Notes: generated from the letters alone by a model not told the origin. Shown: positions 38,201 through 46,706, counted from the first letter of the stretch. The stretch: DNA of 64,000 bases from Tritrichomonas musculus (GCA_039105265.1 JAPFFF010000018.1:310001-374000); one strand, 5' to 3'. Numbers and translations are program-made.

Positions 38201-40732
38201 AATTACACATGATTCTTCATTCGTTTGCTTCGATAATAACGAAATAAAGGTGTCAATGGTCTGTGGATGGAACCATGGTAAATAACGACCATCAACAAGA
38301 CAGAACAATGAAATGTATTTCTCAACAGTTATCACAGATGATGCATAACTAGCAATATTATAAAACAATGAAAGAATATCATTAACAATCTTCAGTTTTT
38401 GATCATCTGGATCTTTTTCACGATAATTTTGAAGGATTTCTAATAAATCATTGTCAATTCCTTCTTCATGAATCTTCTTTATGTTAATGTCACTCAATTT
38501 GCACAGACGATCAATAAATGAAATAATATCAGTCAAAATTGGCGTATTAGAATAAACTCTCAAAAGAATACGGAATGATTTTGGCTGTTCAATAATGAAT
38601 GAAGAATCTCGATTTGCTGCTGTTGAACCTGCTGCAAGTTGGATAAGAGAATCAAAGAACTTAATTGGTACGTTTTCACCACAATTTTGAATCAGGGCTG
38701 TTTCTAAAGCGACTGATTCAATTGACTTTAATTTGTGAAATTTGGATTCTAACGTCAAAAAGTTAATGGCGCAAATAAGGAATGATTCAGCACTGTTTGA
38801 TTTAGGAAGTAATGTCAAACAATAGCAAAAACTTGGAATGGCACGTTCAAACATTTGAAGAAGATTATCATCATTTAAAATGAAGTCATTTGTTGTGTTT
38901 AAAAAAGTGAAACATTTCGTAACAATAACTTCGTCTTCAAATCGTTTTGAAGCTTCTTTAAGAACGTGGTTTATTGAGATGTTAAATATTGATTCTTCAG
39001 TGATTAAAGTCCTCTTTGAATAGATAGAAAAAGTGAAAAAAAGAAGTGGTAAAAGTGTATCTTCAAAAATTAATTGTGCATAATTTGACATGAACTTTTC
39101 ATTTGTGAAAAAGGAGTCAATTATTTGGTCGTTGGTTTGAATTAGCTTGTTTAAAACATAGAAAATTGAAAACCTGGCTTCTCTAACTATGTTAACTTGA
39201 TCACTGGTCAGATCTGTCAGACTTTGATAGTAATTGTTGTTTTCTAATAGAAGTGAATTGTACAATAAAATCGTGTTCGGATTGATTTCAATTTCATCGA
39301 CGTAATTTGAAAACCTATACATGAGCTCTGTAAATAAATGCGGATATTTTGATGAATCATTGATAAATTTGAATAATTTGTCAACCTCTGAATGAACTAG
39401 TAGTTTTATAACCGCATTTCGCATTGAATTTAAAATTCGCCAATTTTCTTCTTGTTTAAATACCGTAAATGATGGACTAAATATAGTTTCATGAAAAAGT
39501 ATTTCAGTGGGAATAGCGAATTTGTATGATTCATAAAGATCTGTAACTAAAAGAATAAAAAATGATATTCCATCATATGAATTATTAAATTCTCCTTGAC
39601 TATATAAATTGGTGGCAACGCTAATAAGTTCTGAAACTAATACTTTCCTCCCTTTGAATTCAGTGGTGATGATATTTAAAAGCGAAATTAAATTGGGAGA
39701 TATAATATTTGGCAAATCTTCTGGTTCTGTAAGTTGAACTTGCATTACATTAAAATCAACATGCCCAGCAAGATCTACTTCATGTTTAACTAGATAATTA
39801 TTTTGCATTTGATCTGTTGCTAAGACTGGTAAAGATAAATAATTAGAAACACCTTTAAATTGATCTGATTTTGGTAAAATACTGTTCTGTTTGATTTGTG
39901 AACCAAAAAGTAAAAGAAATGCTGCCAAATATTGTTGAGCAGTCTCTAATCCAAAAACTTGATATACTAATGGTACATATTCTACAGTTTTTTCGTTAAA
40001 AGAAATGATCTGTTGGGCGATAATTGGTGAGATAATATCAATAACTTTAATTGGAAACCTATCAGGATATTGCTTTAAAGTTTTATTTATTAAATCAATA
40101 AAAAGACGAGATGATTTTTCAATTAATACAGGATTATCAACAAGTATATGCGATGTCTTAACAAAAACATCAAAGAAATATGGAGGAAGACTTGGAATTG
40201 ATAAAATAATTCCATTAATTATTTCGATTTTTGCTGTAAAATCAATATCTTCAAGTTTTTTTGGAAGAATCATTATTAACAAATTATAAATTGATGATAT
40301 AGCGATAGATTTTATGTTAGGTTGTTGTTTACAGTTGATTGCCAAGGTTTTGAGAACTTCAAAAACTATTGATAAATATTCTGATCCATTATTATTGTAA
40401 TGGTCAACACACCAAGATAAAAAAGAAAAAAGTATAATTGCTGAAGAAATATTAGGCTCTTTTTCTATGAAATTTGTATAGACTATCATTTGAATAAGAA
40501 GATCAGGCTTAAATGGAAATGTTATGTTTGATTTCGTGATTGCCTCGAAGCAAGAATCTCCTTTCGATATAAAGTCTTTGAATTTATGAATTTGTTGACG
40601 AGAAATTTTTTGTGGAAATAATAATTTTACGTCTTTTACGATATCTTTTGGAATATTATCTTGTGGAACTGCTTTTGTTATTGCCATTGATAGAATTGAA
40701 TTTACTAAGTCATTAATCGAATCTAGGGACAT
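32294..40732 (-). CDS. Large canonical BEACH-domain protein (LYST/neurobeachin type)
   Basis: This 2812-residue protein has helical repeats over the first 800 residues and a concanavalin-A-like segment (about 850-980, KGFTFCCWIFSNM). A linker contains a basic Ser/Arg-rich patch (RRNSIF, RRGARF) near 1600. A PH-like domain lies at about 1980-2057. The full BEACH domain (about 2084-2365) has the family landmarks ISNFQYLMALNLHSGRS, QYPVFPWI, YRDLSKPIGA, LIPEFFLMPEF, VVLPKWAHDNPLEFIY and NNWIDLMWGDKQRG. A Ser-rich disordered insert (about 2450-2560) precedes a C-terminal WD40-like propeller (about 2600-2812). BEACH proteins are cytosolic, associate with membranes and govern lysosome-related organelles, phagosomes and vesicle traffic. 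Its neighbour at 24531-31421 is a diverged paralogue with the same order of parts. The gene is intronless over 8.4 kb. Confidence 0.95.
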   Translation of the reverse strand: MSLDSINDLVNSILSMAITKAVPQDNIPKDIVKDVKLLFPQKISRQQIHKFKDFISKGDSCFEAITKSNITFPFKPDLLIQMIVYTNFIEKEPNISSAIILFSFLSWCVDHYNNNGSEYLSIVFEVLKTLAINCKQQPNIKSIAISSIYNLLIMILPKKLEDIDFTAKIEIINGIILSIPSLPPYFFDVFVKTSHILVDNPVLIEKSSRLFIDLINKTLKQYPDRFPIKVIDIISPIIAQQIISFNEKTVEYVPLVYQVFGLETAQQYLAAFLLLFGSQIKQNSILPKSDQFKGVSNYLSLPVLATDQMQNNYLVKHEVDLAGHVDFNVMQVQLTEPEDLPNIISPNLISLLNIITTEFKGRKVLVSELISVATNLYSQGEFNNSYDGISFFILLVTDLYESYKFAIPTEILFHETIFSPSFTVFKQEENWRILNSMRNAVIKLLVHSEVDKLFKFINDSSKYPHLFTELMYRFSNYVDEIEINPNTILLYNSLLLENNNYYQSLTDLTSDQVNIVREARFSIFYVLNKLIQTNDQIIDSFFTNEKFMSNYAQLIFEDTLLPLLFFTFSIYSKRTLITEESIFNISINHVLKEASKRFEDEVIVTKCFTFLNTTNDFILNDDNLLQMFERAIPSFCYCLTLLPKSNSAESFLICAINFLTLESKFHKLKSIESVALETALIQNCGENVPIKFFDSLIQLAAGSTAANRDSSFIIEQPKSFRILLRVYSNTPILTDIISFIDRLCKLSDINIKKIHEEGIDNDLLEILQNYREKDPDDQKLKIVNDILSLFYNIASYASSVITVEKYISLFCLVDGRYLPWFHPQTIDTFISLLSKQTNEESCVIPFNNSSRFQVINIKNEMLLKGFTFCCWIFSNMSLFDYSEHLITIYDKKGQEMTIFHTWSSLVIKSTNQNPVEVEFILTSHEWTLVSVSFKIVNDSFVISIYNNEQLVKEVTTPFVRFERSIHPLNCQIGGISENSIDVDNPSTASQFALYPYLEYNQVKALQQLGCNATELEFNPYFVFIPDKPFESTVIHNIVSNSPIVSLTEVPSLSPSPFSDIFIKRCGVDLILPIFAQWRMSFKDETEMNDLPEKSILILTQSLIRNEEVQRSFDEAHGIEIVSFLLQSAKKKIINFSLYKSFYNLFVKLSDKQLKEHFFTSILSNIDIWINTEGEDHLKIIKSWKQNLFPHCMDLAVKDRSFKWIINVMRIYYYYTKCEPDIQRERPDDLDIVEIRKLLIVIAVGLACINFNSSDLCYLICTITSCPDSSQQMDYFRIFNELIKKGSCSPIRKASDSYAYIKILQYLANSKNKDISIVSMQTLVNAYHSSFFTSTCDCMIDIILHEISKEMISKEYFQSLLIAVKKDTPELFPIMAWMAMNLGEETINKMYDEVTPSEKFIQGCSWCVWAIITMYRFSATIARKIASFLIRCSIMNFEQLYSFIDVVGMVMKRSTDDMKSILLDELNKVLKSSKETTDKQILIYLTFTRHFLFFRAVPNEKDKLDKLDKLVKDSPFADQVPEIPQIRQFQELINILRTRPKFNADGSDRYSPDMAQKALQIIAPRMNDEEVINLQNQQKLKENTEKTGSFPKANAFPTVGFAKPIAAPQTTQRKNLMRRNSIFTITKPTESSTTRQPQRSLRIAPTPNKGRRGARFVISSQMNYLLANDSLAIYSELFFNPIHYIFGIRQGSLSNAETNEYMINWLDKDIAIEFLNTYLSNPFPEFESTVVLIASYLIFQDPDLALRTLSKVNVEKQQYTGSLSFFDRNAVRSKQVPVFSKATEVDFTPKYNTFLNNFTTQNDEKINLGWKRIIDQIKDYEDKNSHSANETFGLLTASLVAVTTDAIADFCDDISQVKTQSNKYWQQLWHCISIERAPWNKSLPPNMIQLSHYRRDLSICFAGFSPKLKNNYKFDIHLEASVVRDTGDEETGKSKTEELKEQLKNMYAQGSEIYSLFEISDTSMKEKNNNIFTATKYIIELPCEVIKIDKTYEEASFLLLENSIVLTIIDKKSTVIDLDTVKSIFPRTRCHHMTAIEIFTNDGDSYFVNFPNFSSAQVLKSFRDKSKIQPCDFKQSLAQTKMTEKWQHREISNFQYLMALNLHSGRSTNDLSQYPVFPWIISDYESEELDLNNPAVYRDLSKPIGAVNEARLNELKDKSEQLEAMGMTPYLYSSCFSCPFVVCLFMIRLEPFTSLHIDIQGGHFDVPSRIFSSVSEAYKLCKTNHNDYRELIPEFFLMPEFLVNRDHFDLGISSGKKIDDVVLPKWAHDNPLEFIYKNRKALESEYVTQNLNNWIDLMWGDKQRGEKAWKADNVYLREMYADIWDVTPLDDVNQRANVEAILTHVGQIPPMLFDKPHPVVDPLPSKTSIAPIYEELKLPITAELMSIYLKQSDKNVFAYAIDVNNKFYWFSYDPIEVPEINSKNSKMVQSRSRTTSLLIKSNMNESQDNLEMASKKRTGSFVDRANSSTLSADPAASSPSYSSSSFFGGKHAHRGIRSFIHNSASYDLQQFSSDAEDDSSNNKSDDRSHFSESSSFSESSNLFLSGNPTGTNSSFSSIIATNQKKKKSNRHKCSFNDNNTFFFTKGKIHNVFKVSKSSNSSQICFKQRSEIKAIASDYKWTAVADGDSVISIYYDECLKFTIPLFSSSIKCLAISSSYHLLVCGTKDGFLLFCSLNTGTVVKTVNLNGMKPMKLLITPSWGFVAVSIAELEEGKIIDYIKLFTINGDLIISRKIKSHVQAWKAFSTYHGFDYILMADSNNDCFFFEAFYLNIEKPFYTSDKQVSALAYVQNCNCVVLAADSGHLTFVTALLPE

Positions 40733-41647
40733 GCAAAAAAAAAGTTAATAGAAAAAAGTCAACTTATTCAATGTTAATTGTATTATTTGAATCAAAAAAA
40801 TAACCTAAATTTTGAGGATTCAAATTTTTAAATTACATAAAAAAATGCTTAAGTTAAATCCTGTTTGATTTATTTTGCTTTTAAAAGAAAATAAAATAGA
40901 TTTTCTTATTTTTGTTGATTTTGAAATGAAGTGTTTTTTTATTTTTTATTTGAGAAAAATCGATGAAAACCTATAAAGGTGATTATTTGACCTTTTCAAT
41001 AGAATTTGTCAAATTATTTACCAGAAATTGAAAAATTATCTTTATTTGCAAATAATTACACCGCATTATTATTTAAGGTTTTGATTCTGGTAATTGAATT
41101 GTGGGTGGTGGTTTTATCATAAAAGGAAAACTTTATTACATCTAAAAAAGATCAAGTATAAAAAAGGTTAAATACGATTCATTTTATTTGTCTTGAAGCA
41201 ATAAATAAGAATGTATAAAGAATTTCTCATTATCATATTCCAGAATTGTGATAAAATACAATTATTTCATAGTTTTTTGATTCGTTGTAACTTTTTATGA
41301 TTTTGGTTTGGGTAATTTTGAGAATTTAACTTTGGCCAAACGAAAATATTCTTTTCAAAAAGTGAAAACCTTTTTTTCCTTAAATTTAGTTATCTTAAAA
41401 AATAAATAATAAAAATAAATAGAAAAGCAAAATTTGTTTATATCTCTTTTTTTCATCTTAAAAAATGTTTAATGTGATTAAAAAAGCAAAATAAAGTTAA
41501 TGAAGATTTTCATCTGATAAAATAATGAGAACTTAAAGTCTTAAAAATTTACTGTTAGCAATAAAAGTAAATCAAATTTTAAAAACAACAAAGTATATTT
41601 ATAAAAAAACATATATATTATAATATTTCAAACATAAAACTTTGAAA
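40733..41647. other. Intergenic region between BEACH and BCD1-like genes
   Basis: This 915-bp AT-rich spacer lies between two minus-strand genes. It contains CAAAAAGTGAAAACC at 41356-41370, which shares the CAAAAAGTGAA core of the tandem array near 46.4 kb. I see no gene, tRNA or strong hairpin. Confidence 0.6.
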
Positions 41648-42562
41648 TTATATTTGATCAGTATTGTTTTTTATATTGGAATCGTAAACTGGAGGCAATG
41701 GAGCATTTTGTTCCTCGGATAATTTCGAACTTTTTAGAACACCTGTAATAATATCAAGCTTTAGAGCCTCTTTTATTGTTTCATATGAAGGAAGATCTTC
41801 TGCCTTCTTCGGATTTGAATTTGGTTTTTCTTTCAATTCGTCTATGTTTCTAACATCAAAAACAGAAACAATATTCCAGTCGCTTAAATTTTCTTTTGGA
41901 ACAACATCAAAAATTGGATATTCAATTATTGTCTTCGAAAATAGATTATCACTCAAAGAAATTGACGTTTCAACTTGATAGTGGCCTCCACCAGAAGCTC
42001 CTTCTGCGAGCAAAAGAATTTCGAATTCATCAAGGTTTGCTTTTGCAACAAAGTCGTTAGGTGTTGTTTCAACTATGCCATTGAATATATCTTGTAAAAT
42101 CGAAGTTTCGACTATGTCATTAACGAGTCTCTCATATACAATATCTTTGTTTTCGTTTCTAAACCGAAAACGGCAAGTCCAGTAGATTGTCTGATTAAGC
42201 TTCGATCGACATCTAGTATTATTTTCTTTTGATCGAGTCATTTCTTTTGGCATAAAGCGAATTGTAATTCCTCTTTCCTGACATTGTTTTTCTAGGATTT
42301 TTTGCCACTGAGGTTTTTTTGTTTTATGAAACTTATCATTTGCATGAATAACTGCTGATCTAACTTCATCTAAAAGAGCACAATCTTTCATAAGCATGTT
42401 CGAATCCATTTTATCAAGAGGCACATAAGTTGTTTTCGGTTTGATTCCGCTACACCCTTTTTCTGCTTTATGTCTTTTTACGCATTCAAGGGAGCACGAC
42501 CTAATTTGGCAGGCAGGGCAAGTGTATTTAGATTCATGTTTGCCGCAAACCTGGCAGAGCAT
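41648..42562 (-). CDS. BCD1: HIT zinc-finger protein, BCD1/ZNHIT6-like snoRNP assembly factor
   Basis: This is a 304-residue protein. The N-terminus is a HIT-type zinc finger with eight ligands: Cys 3, 6, 15, 18, 23 and 27, His 31 and Cys 37. The following region (about 45-235) matches the BCD1 plan: a basic segment with KCQERGITIRFMPKEMTR-like spacing, then INQTIYWTCRFRF-like strands and a helical and beta C-terminal part. BCD1 is needed for box C/D snoRNP assembly together with the R2TP/HSP90 machinery, acting in the nucleus on NOP58 and SNU13 precursors. The finger and the length (about 300-470 in relatives) support the call over other HIT proteins. It shares a 74-bp upstream gap with the divergent degenerate GTPase gene. 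Confidence 0.85.
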   Translation of the reverse strand: MLCQVCGKHESKYTCPACQIRSCSLECVKRHKAEKGCSGIKPKTTYVPLDKMDSNMLMKDCALLDEVRSAVIHANDKFHKTKKPQWQKILEKQCQERGITIRFMPKEMTRSKENNTRCRSKLNQTIYWTCRFRFRNENKDIVYERLVNDIVETSILQDIFNGIVETTPNDFVAKANLDEFEILLLAEGASGGGHYQVETSISLSDNLFSKTIIEYPIFDVVPKENLSDWNIVSVFDVRNIDELKEKPNSNPKKAEDLPSYETIKEALKLDIITGVLKSSKLSEEQNAPLPPVYDSNIKNNTDQI

Positions 42563-42636
42563 AAAAGAATTTTAATAGCCAAATATGATTTCAAATTCAA
42601 AGGAAACTTTTTATTAAAAGGCTCTCAATTTTTTTC
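42563..42636. promoter_or_regulatory. 74-bp bidirectional upstream region
   Basis: Two divergent start codons are only 74 bp apart, so both 5' untranslated regions and core promoters must be extremely short. A CTCAATTTTTTTCATG stretch ends against the plus-strand ATG. This compactness fits trichomonad genes, whose transcripts start within about 20 bp of the ATG. Confidence 0.6.
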
Positions 42637-43281
42637 ATGATGGATTTTAGTGAGCAATCTACAAATTCTCTTTCTAATCAACAAATCGTTCCTCAGCGAA
42701 TTCTTAATTTTTTAGTTTTAGGGACAGATGGAAATGATTCAAAAGTTTTTATTAAGACTTTTCTTTCCAAGATACCTGATGCTCAATTATCGGATATACC
42801 ACCTGCTATGTCAATGACTACAGTTGCTGTGCAATGGGGATCTGAAGTTCTTTGTGTCAATTTGACAAGGATATCATCAAATGCTCGTTTAGCATCTTCT
42901 TCAACGTTTGCCTATGAGAGAGCAGATGGTGTAATTTTTATTACCGCGTCACCATCTATTGATAATGTTCAAATATTGACAAGATGGAGGAAAGAGATTA
43001 ACACTCGAACGTCTTCTAATTCTATCCCAGCTATTTTCGTGATTCAAAGATCCCAAAATCAGAAAATGCAAGAAAAAGCTGCATCTACAGCAATGATCAA
43101 AGACAGAGGATTTATTGATGTAATTTCGATATTAGAAAATGATCCAGAGTATGCCCAGAGTGTTGTAAAGCATTTAATTTGGTATGTATTAGGTAATGAA
43201 CCAAAGCATCTAACAAATTCATATGGTGTCTTACTTGCTGCTGCTTCAAAAGGTCCAATATCATTTGGAAATTTATTTTAA
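42637..43281 (+). CDS. Ras-like protein with eroded nucleotide-binding motifs (probable pseudo-GTPase)
   Basis: This is a 214-residue protein. The secondary-structure rhythm follows a small GTPase: a strand NFLVLGTDGNDSKVF at 24-38 in the P-loop place, a core ADGVIFITASPSIDNVQILTRW segment (as a motif) matching the post-switch-II strand and helix, and a strand PAIFVIQRSQNQK where the NKxD motif should be. The P-loop lacks GxxxxGK[S/T], no DxxG is visible and NKxD is lost. Binding of GTP is therefore unlikely. There is no C-terminal prenylation cysteine; the end reads ISFGNLF. Degenerate Ras-folds occur in dynein light intermediate chain and centromere protein M, among others; I cannot say which is closest. 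The gene is divergent from BCD1-like and convergent with the BUB1-like gene. Confidence 0.6.
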   Translation: MMDFSEQSTNSLSNQQIVPQRILNFLVLGTDGNDSKVFIKTFLSKIPDAQLSDIPPAMSMTTVAVQWGSEVLCVNLTRISSNARLASSSTFAYERADGVIFITASPSIDNVQILTRWRKEINTRTSSNSIPAIFVIQRSQNQKMQEKAASTAMIKDRGFIDVISILENDPEYAQSVVKHLIWYVLGNEPKHLTNSYGVLLAAASKGPISFGNLF

Positions 43282-43397
43282 GAAAATTTGTATATTTGTT
43301 TGTTTTGTATGTTTAAAATATATTGATATATTAAAATAAAATAAGCCAAATATAGAATTTAATTATTCAAACAATTTTTTAATATTATTTACATTTA

Positions 43398-45233
43398 TTA
43401 TTCTTGTGAACCAAACAATTGTTTTTGAACTTCTATATAAGTCCGTGATAAAGAGCTTCTTAGTTTCATTACATTTTTCTGAATGAAAGCATAAATTGAT
43501 TCAATCAGTGGATCTAATGAATCTTTTGTTTGTAAAATTTGGAATATTTTAGTCCAAATTTCTTTGTTCCATCTTGCAGGAGGCTTTTCGAAATCATCAT
43601 CAATTTCTTTTTTTGTAGCTAATTGGTAAAAGAGACGAGCAACAGCTTTTCTGTCTTCAATTCCTTCATCATTATTATTTTTAATTTCATCGCATGCGCA
43701 AAGTTGAATTCCAGATTCTTGCCAGTATTGATCATTCAAATCAAATGTTCTTGGAGCATCACTTTCTGATAATTTATTGATTAGTTTTTCTGGGCAAATG
43801 TTTCCATAGCTCATTGAATTAGATTCTAGATCGTTGACAATAAGAAGAAGTTGTAGTAAAAAGAACATAGCAATACTTTCATCTACATTTTTATTGTGAA
43901 TAATCGACATAACTTTATCGAATGTTCCATAAATTGAGAATTTTGTCACATAAAATGTATCAATGCTTTCAATTGGCAAACAAAATAGAAATGGATATCT
44001 TGGTGTAAAATTAACATAACTTGGAGGAAAACGCTTAATAACGTATTTTATATCTTGATATATTCCTAAAAAGGCGCCTGACCCTATTTGTTGAATAATT
44101 TGGAATTCATAAATATCAGCAATAATTTTTCCTCCAACTTCAAGTTTATTGATTTTACCTACTGGAGTTGAAGCTCTTTTCTTATCATTGGTAGGTTGGG
44201 CTTTATTATTAAATCTAACACCTGAAGTATTACTTCTAGATGGGGATGGTGATTTATTTTTCTTTAGAATTGGCTTTGGCTCAGCTTGATTGAACGGGAA
44301 AGATAGCTCTGTCTGTGATTGATCGTTATTATTAAATATAAGATGGCCAGAATGGTTTTGGCTATTATCTCGACCATATTGATAAGAACTTGGTTGAAGA
44401 ATGCTATGAGAGCTAGGCTGAAATAAATTATTTTCTTGTTGCTCATAAATTTGATTCTGTAAACTAAATGAGCTTTGCTTCTGTGGTTGGCTTGTTGGGG
44501 AAAGAAATGAAGAATGATGGTTCTGATAGTCATTAGCAGGATATTCTACTTGTTCACATTGTGGCGGCGAAAAATTATTGAAGCTAAAGTCAGGTTGATA
44601 ATTTGAAAATTTTGATTTAGTAAATGATTTGGAAACTGATTGAGGACTTGAGTATTCTTTAGCTTTTGAATGATCAAAATCAATTAAGCTCAAAAAATCA
44701 TATTTTGGATTACTTGGTAGATTTGTTCTAACATCCCTGCAATTAAATTCACCTCTTTCAAAAGCGTATTTATCATTATCAATAAACCCTAGGTCTAATT
44801 TATAGTTTCCATATAGCCTTTTGAGCATTCTTTCTTTAAATGAATCAAAACATTCAATTAAAAATTCAATAGGACTTACATTTCGAGATATAGAAGTCAT
44901 ATAAATATCGAGCGCTTTTATATAATTTTTTTCCCTTTCAAATTCAATTGCGTAAGATGTATACCACAACGAATGTGAATATCCAATATTGATCTGATTG
45001 CAATCACTAAAAAATCTCTTGGTAACAGATGTATCATAATTTGATATAAAATTGATTATTGCGCAAATAAGATCATTATTGCTATGTTCATTCGGATATC
45101 TATTCAAAAAATCTGTTAGATTAGAAAAAATGTTTCTCCATCTTGCGGGTATTGTATTTTCAATTGGTCTTAATGCATTAATGCTCGCTATAATTGAATT
45201 TAATTCGTCTTGGTATGATTTCTTGGAAAACAT
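43398..45233 (-). CDS. Mad3/BUB1-like checkpoint protein with a pseudokinase domain
   Basis: This is a 611-residue protein. The N-terminus (about 30-140) matches the Mad3/BUB1 homology region: ARWRNIFSNLTDFLNRYP, then LWYTSYAIEFEREKNYIKA, then a helix pair with DIYMTSISRNVSPIEFL. A Gln/Ser/Asn-rich linker (about 190-350) follows. The C-terminus (about 364-600) has the kinase fold: a Gly-rich strand QQIGSGAFLGIY, the VAIK-like lysine in YVIKRF near 398, and the helix IAMFFLLQLLLIVNDLE. The catalytic loop HxDxKxxN is replaced by YGNICPEKL (about 473-481) and no DFG is seen (LCACDEI instead). BUB1 and Mad3/BUBR1 control the spindle checkpoint at kinetochores. I see no KEN box, which argues against a Mad3-type APC/C inhibitor and for a BUB1-like role. 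It is convergent with the Ras-like gene. Confidence 0.75.
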   Translation of the reverse strand: MFSKKSYQDELNSIIASINALRPIENTIPARWRNIFSNLTDFLNRYPNEHSNNDLICAIINFISNYDTSVTKRFFSDCNQINIGYSHSLWYTSYAIEFEREKNYIKALDIYMTSISRNVSPIEFLIECFDSFKERMLKRLYGNYKLDLGFIDNDKYAFERGEFNCRDVRTNLPSNPKYDFLSLIDFDHSKAKEYSSPQSVSKSFTKSKFSNYQPDFSFNNFSPPQCEQVEYPANDYQNHHSSFLSPTSQPQKQSSFSLQNQIYEQQENNLFQPSSHSILQPSSYQYGRDNSQNHSGHLIFNNNDQSQTELSFPFNQAEPKPILKKNKSPSPSRSNTSGVRFNNKAQPTNDKKRASTPVGKINKLEVGGKIIADIYEFQIIQQIGSGAFLGIYQDIKYVIKRFPPSYVNFTPRYPFLFCLPIESIDTFYVTKFSIYGTFDKVMSIIHNKNVDESIAMFFLLQLLLIVNDLESNSMSYGNICPEKLINKLSESDAPRTFDLNDQYWQESGIQLCACDEIKNNNDEGIEDRKAVARLFYQLATKKEIDDDFEKPPARWNKEIWTKIFQILQTKDSLDPLIESIYAFIQKNVMKLRSSLSRTYIEVQKQLFGSQE

Positions 45234-45755
45234 CGAATTTTACCGTTTAAAAAAAAATTTGAGAATCAAATCAGAATTTACTGATATATATTTATCTTAA
45301 TAAATTTTGGTTTATATTATAACTAAATTATATTTATAAAATACATATTTGATATTAAGTGTTATGAAGTAATGTTCAAATGAGTGGTCAAAGAATCCTC
45401 AAAAGCCATTGTCTTATTGATGATACAATGAATAGAAGTAGGAATTAAACACAAAAAGTTTATCAAATTATTATTGAGTAATATTCAAGAGCACATAAGT
45501 ATTGGAAATATCACCAGCACTTTTGATGTCAAATAAAAGCCAGTTCAGAAATATTGAATTAAATTTAATCGTAAATGAGTAATAATTGAATTAATTTTAA
45601 TTGTTAAAAATCAATTGAATTTGCTTTAATCGTTTTTATTTCAATTATTAACAGAAGTGCGGGAACTATAAAAAGTCTCCAATATCCTTTATTTTTTAAT
45701 ATTATATTATTTACTCTATATAGAATATAAAAAACATAAAATTAAAATTATTTAT

Positions 45756-46675
45756 TCGACAGGTGTAGTTTTATAAACATTTTAGTTTTTAATTGTAAAC
45801 TATTGAATATGGAAATAATAAAGATAATATATTTGGGTCAAATAGATGACTGTAACTTACTTTTTAACATAAATACAAGTTATTTTAAATCTAATATCAG
45901 TGTATTAAATGTTCTTTATATTATTTTACATTAATTAAGATATAATAATTATCTCGTTGATCAAATAGGAATAAGAAAAAAGAATGAAAATGATTATAAA
46001 TACAGATTATTTTATGTAAATATAAAGTTTTTTTGGGTAATATATCAAAATAATCAAAAAAAATTTTCAATTAATACTGAGAAATATACTTTCTTTTAGA
46101 AAAAAAGTGATTAACTTATGGAAAATACTTTACTTAAGTAGATTATAATTATTTTCAATAAATTTTGATGAAAACTTCTTTTTTGGAAAAATCATATTAA
46201 ATTTTCTTTTCATATTTATAGAATATACTTGAATAAGTATTTAGGAAGTGTTATATGTCTTTTATTTCTTGAAATTTCGCATATATTACTTTAAAATAAA
46301 TGAAATAAAGAAACAAAACATAAATAAAATTGAATTACTTAAAAAGTTGATACTTCTTAAAAAGTCAATCAAAAATTAACAAAAAGTGAACCGAAAATTA
46401 ACAAAAAGTGAACCGAAAATAAACAAAAAATAAATCATAAATTATCAAAAAGTCGATCGAAAGTTTACAAAAAGTGAACCGAAAATTATCAAAAAGTGAA
46501 CCGAAAATTAACAAAAAGTGAACCGAAAATAAACAAAAAATAAACCAAAAGTTATCAAAAAGTCATTCGAAGATTATCAAAAAGTGAACCGAAAATTATC
46601 AAAAATTTAAAAATAACGTTTTTCCCAGAAAAAAAATAAGTTTTATAAAAGTTAAAATAGAGCTACGCCTGTCGA
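45756..46675. repeat. Short terminal inverted repeats enclosing the tandem array (possible non-autonomous DNA element)
   Basis: TCGACAGGTGTAG at 45756-45768 is answered by CTACGCCTGTCGA at 46663-46675, an inverted pair matching at 12 of 13 positions and unusually GC-rich for this region. The enclosed 920 bp has no coding frame and contains the 22-bp tandem array. A MITE-like element is possible. I found no convincing target-site duplication, so this remains a candidate. Confidence 0.3.
46341..46600. repeat. 22-bp tandem array with a 110-bp (five-unit) higher-order period
   Basis: Nearly twelve head-to-tail units of exactly 22 bp share the core AAAAAGTGAACCGAAAAT. Units at 46381-46490 differ from each other, but the same ordered set of five variants recurs at 46491-46600. 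The clearest marker is the third unit, which starts AAAAAATAAA in both sets, and the fourth, which reads AAAAAGTC. This shows a 110-bp block was duplicated after the 22-bp units had diverged. Degenerate units extend left to 46341. There are no spacers, so it is not a CRISPR array. Confidence 0.95.
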
Positions 46676-46706
46676 GTGATATTTTTTTATATTTTAATAT
46701 GATATA

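Noticed and set aside
46341-46600. CRISPR array
   Set aside because: The units are contiguous at a constant 22 bp with no unique spacers, and the organism is eukaryotic.
46341-46600. A centromere
   Set aside because: The array is only 260 bp and nothing else supports it; chromatin data would be needed before naming it.
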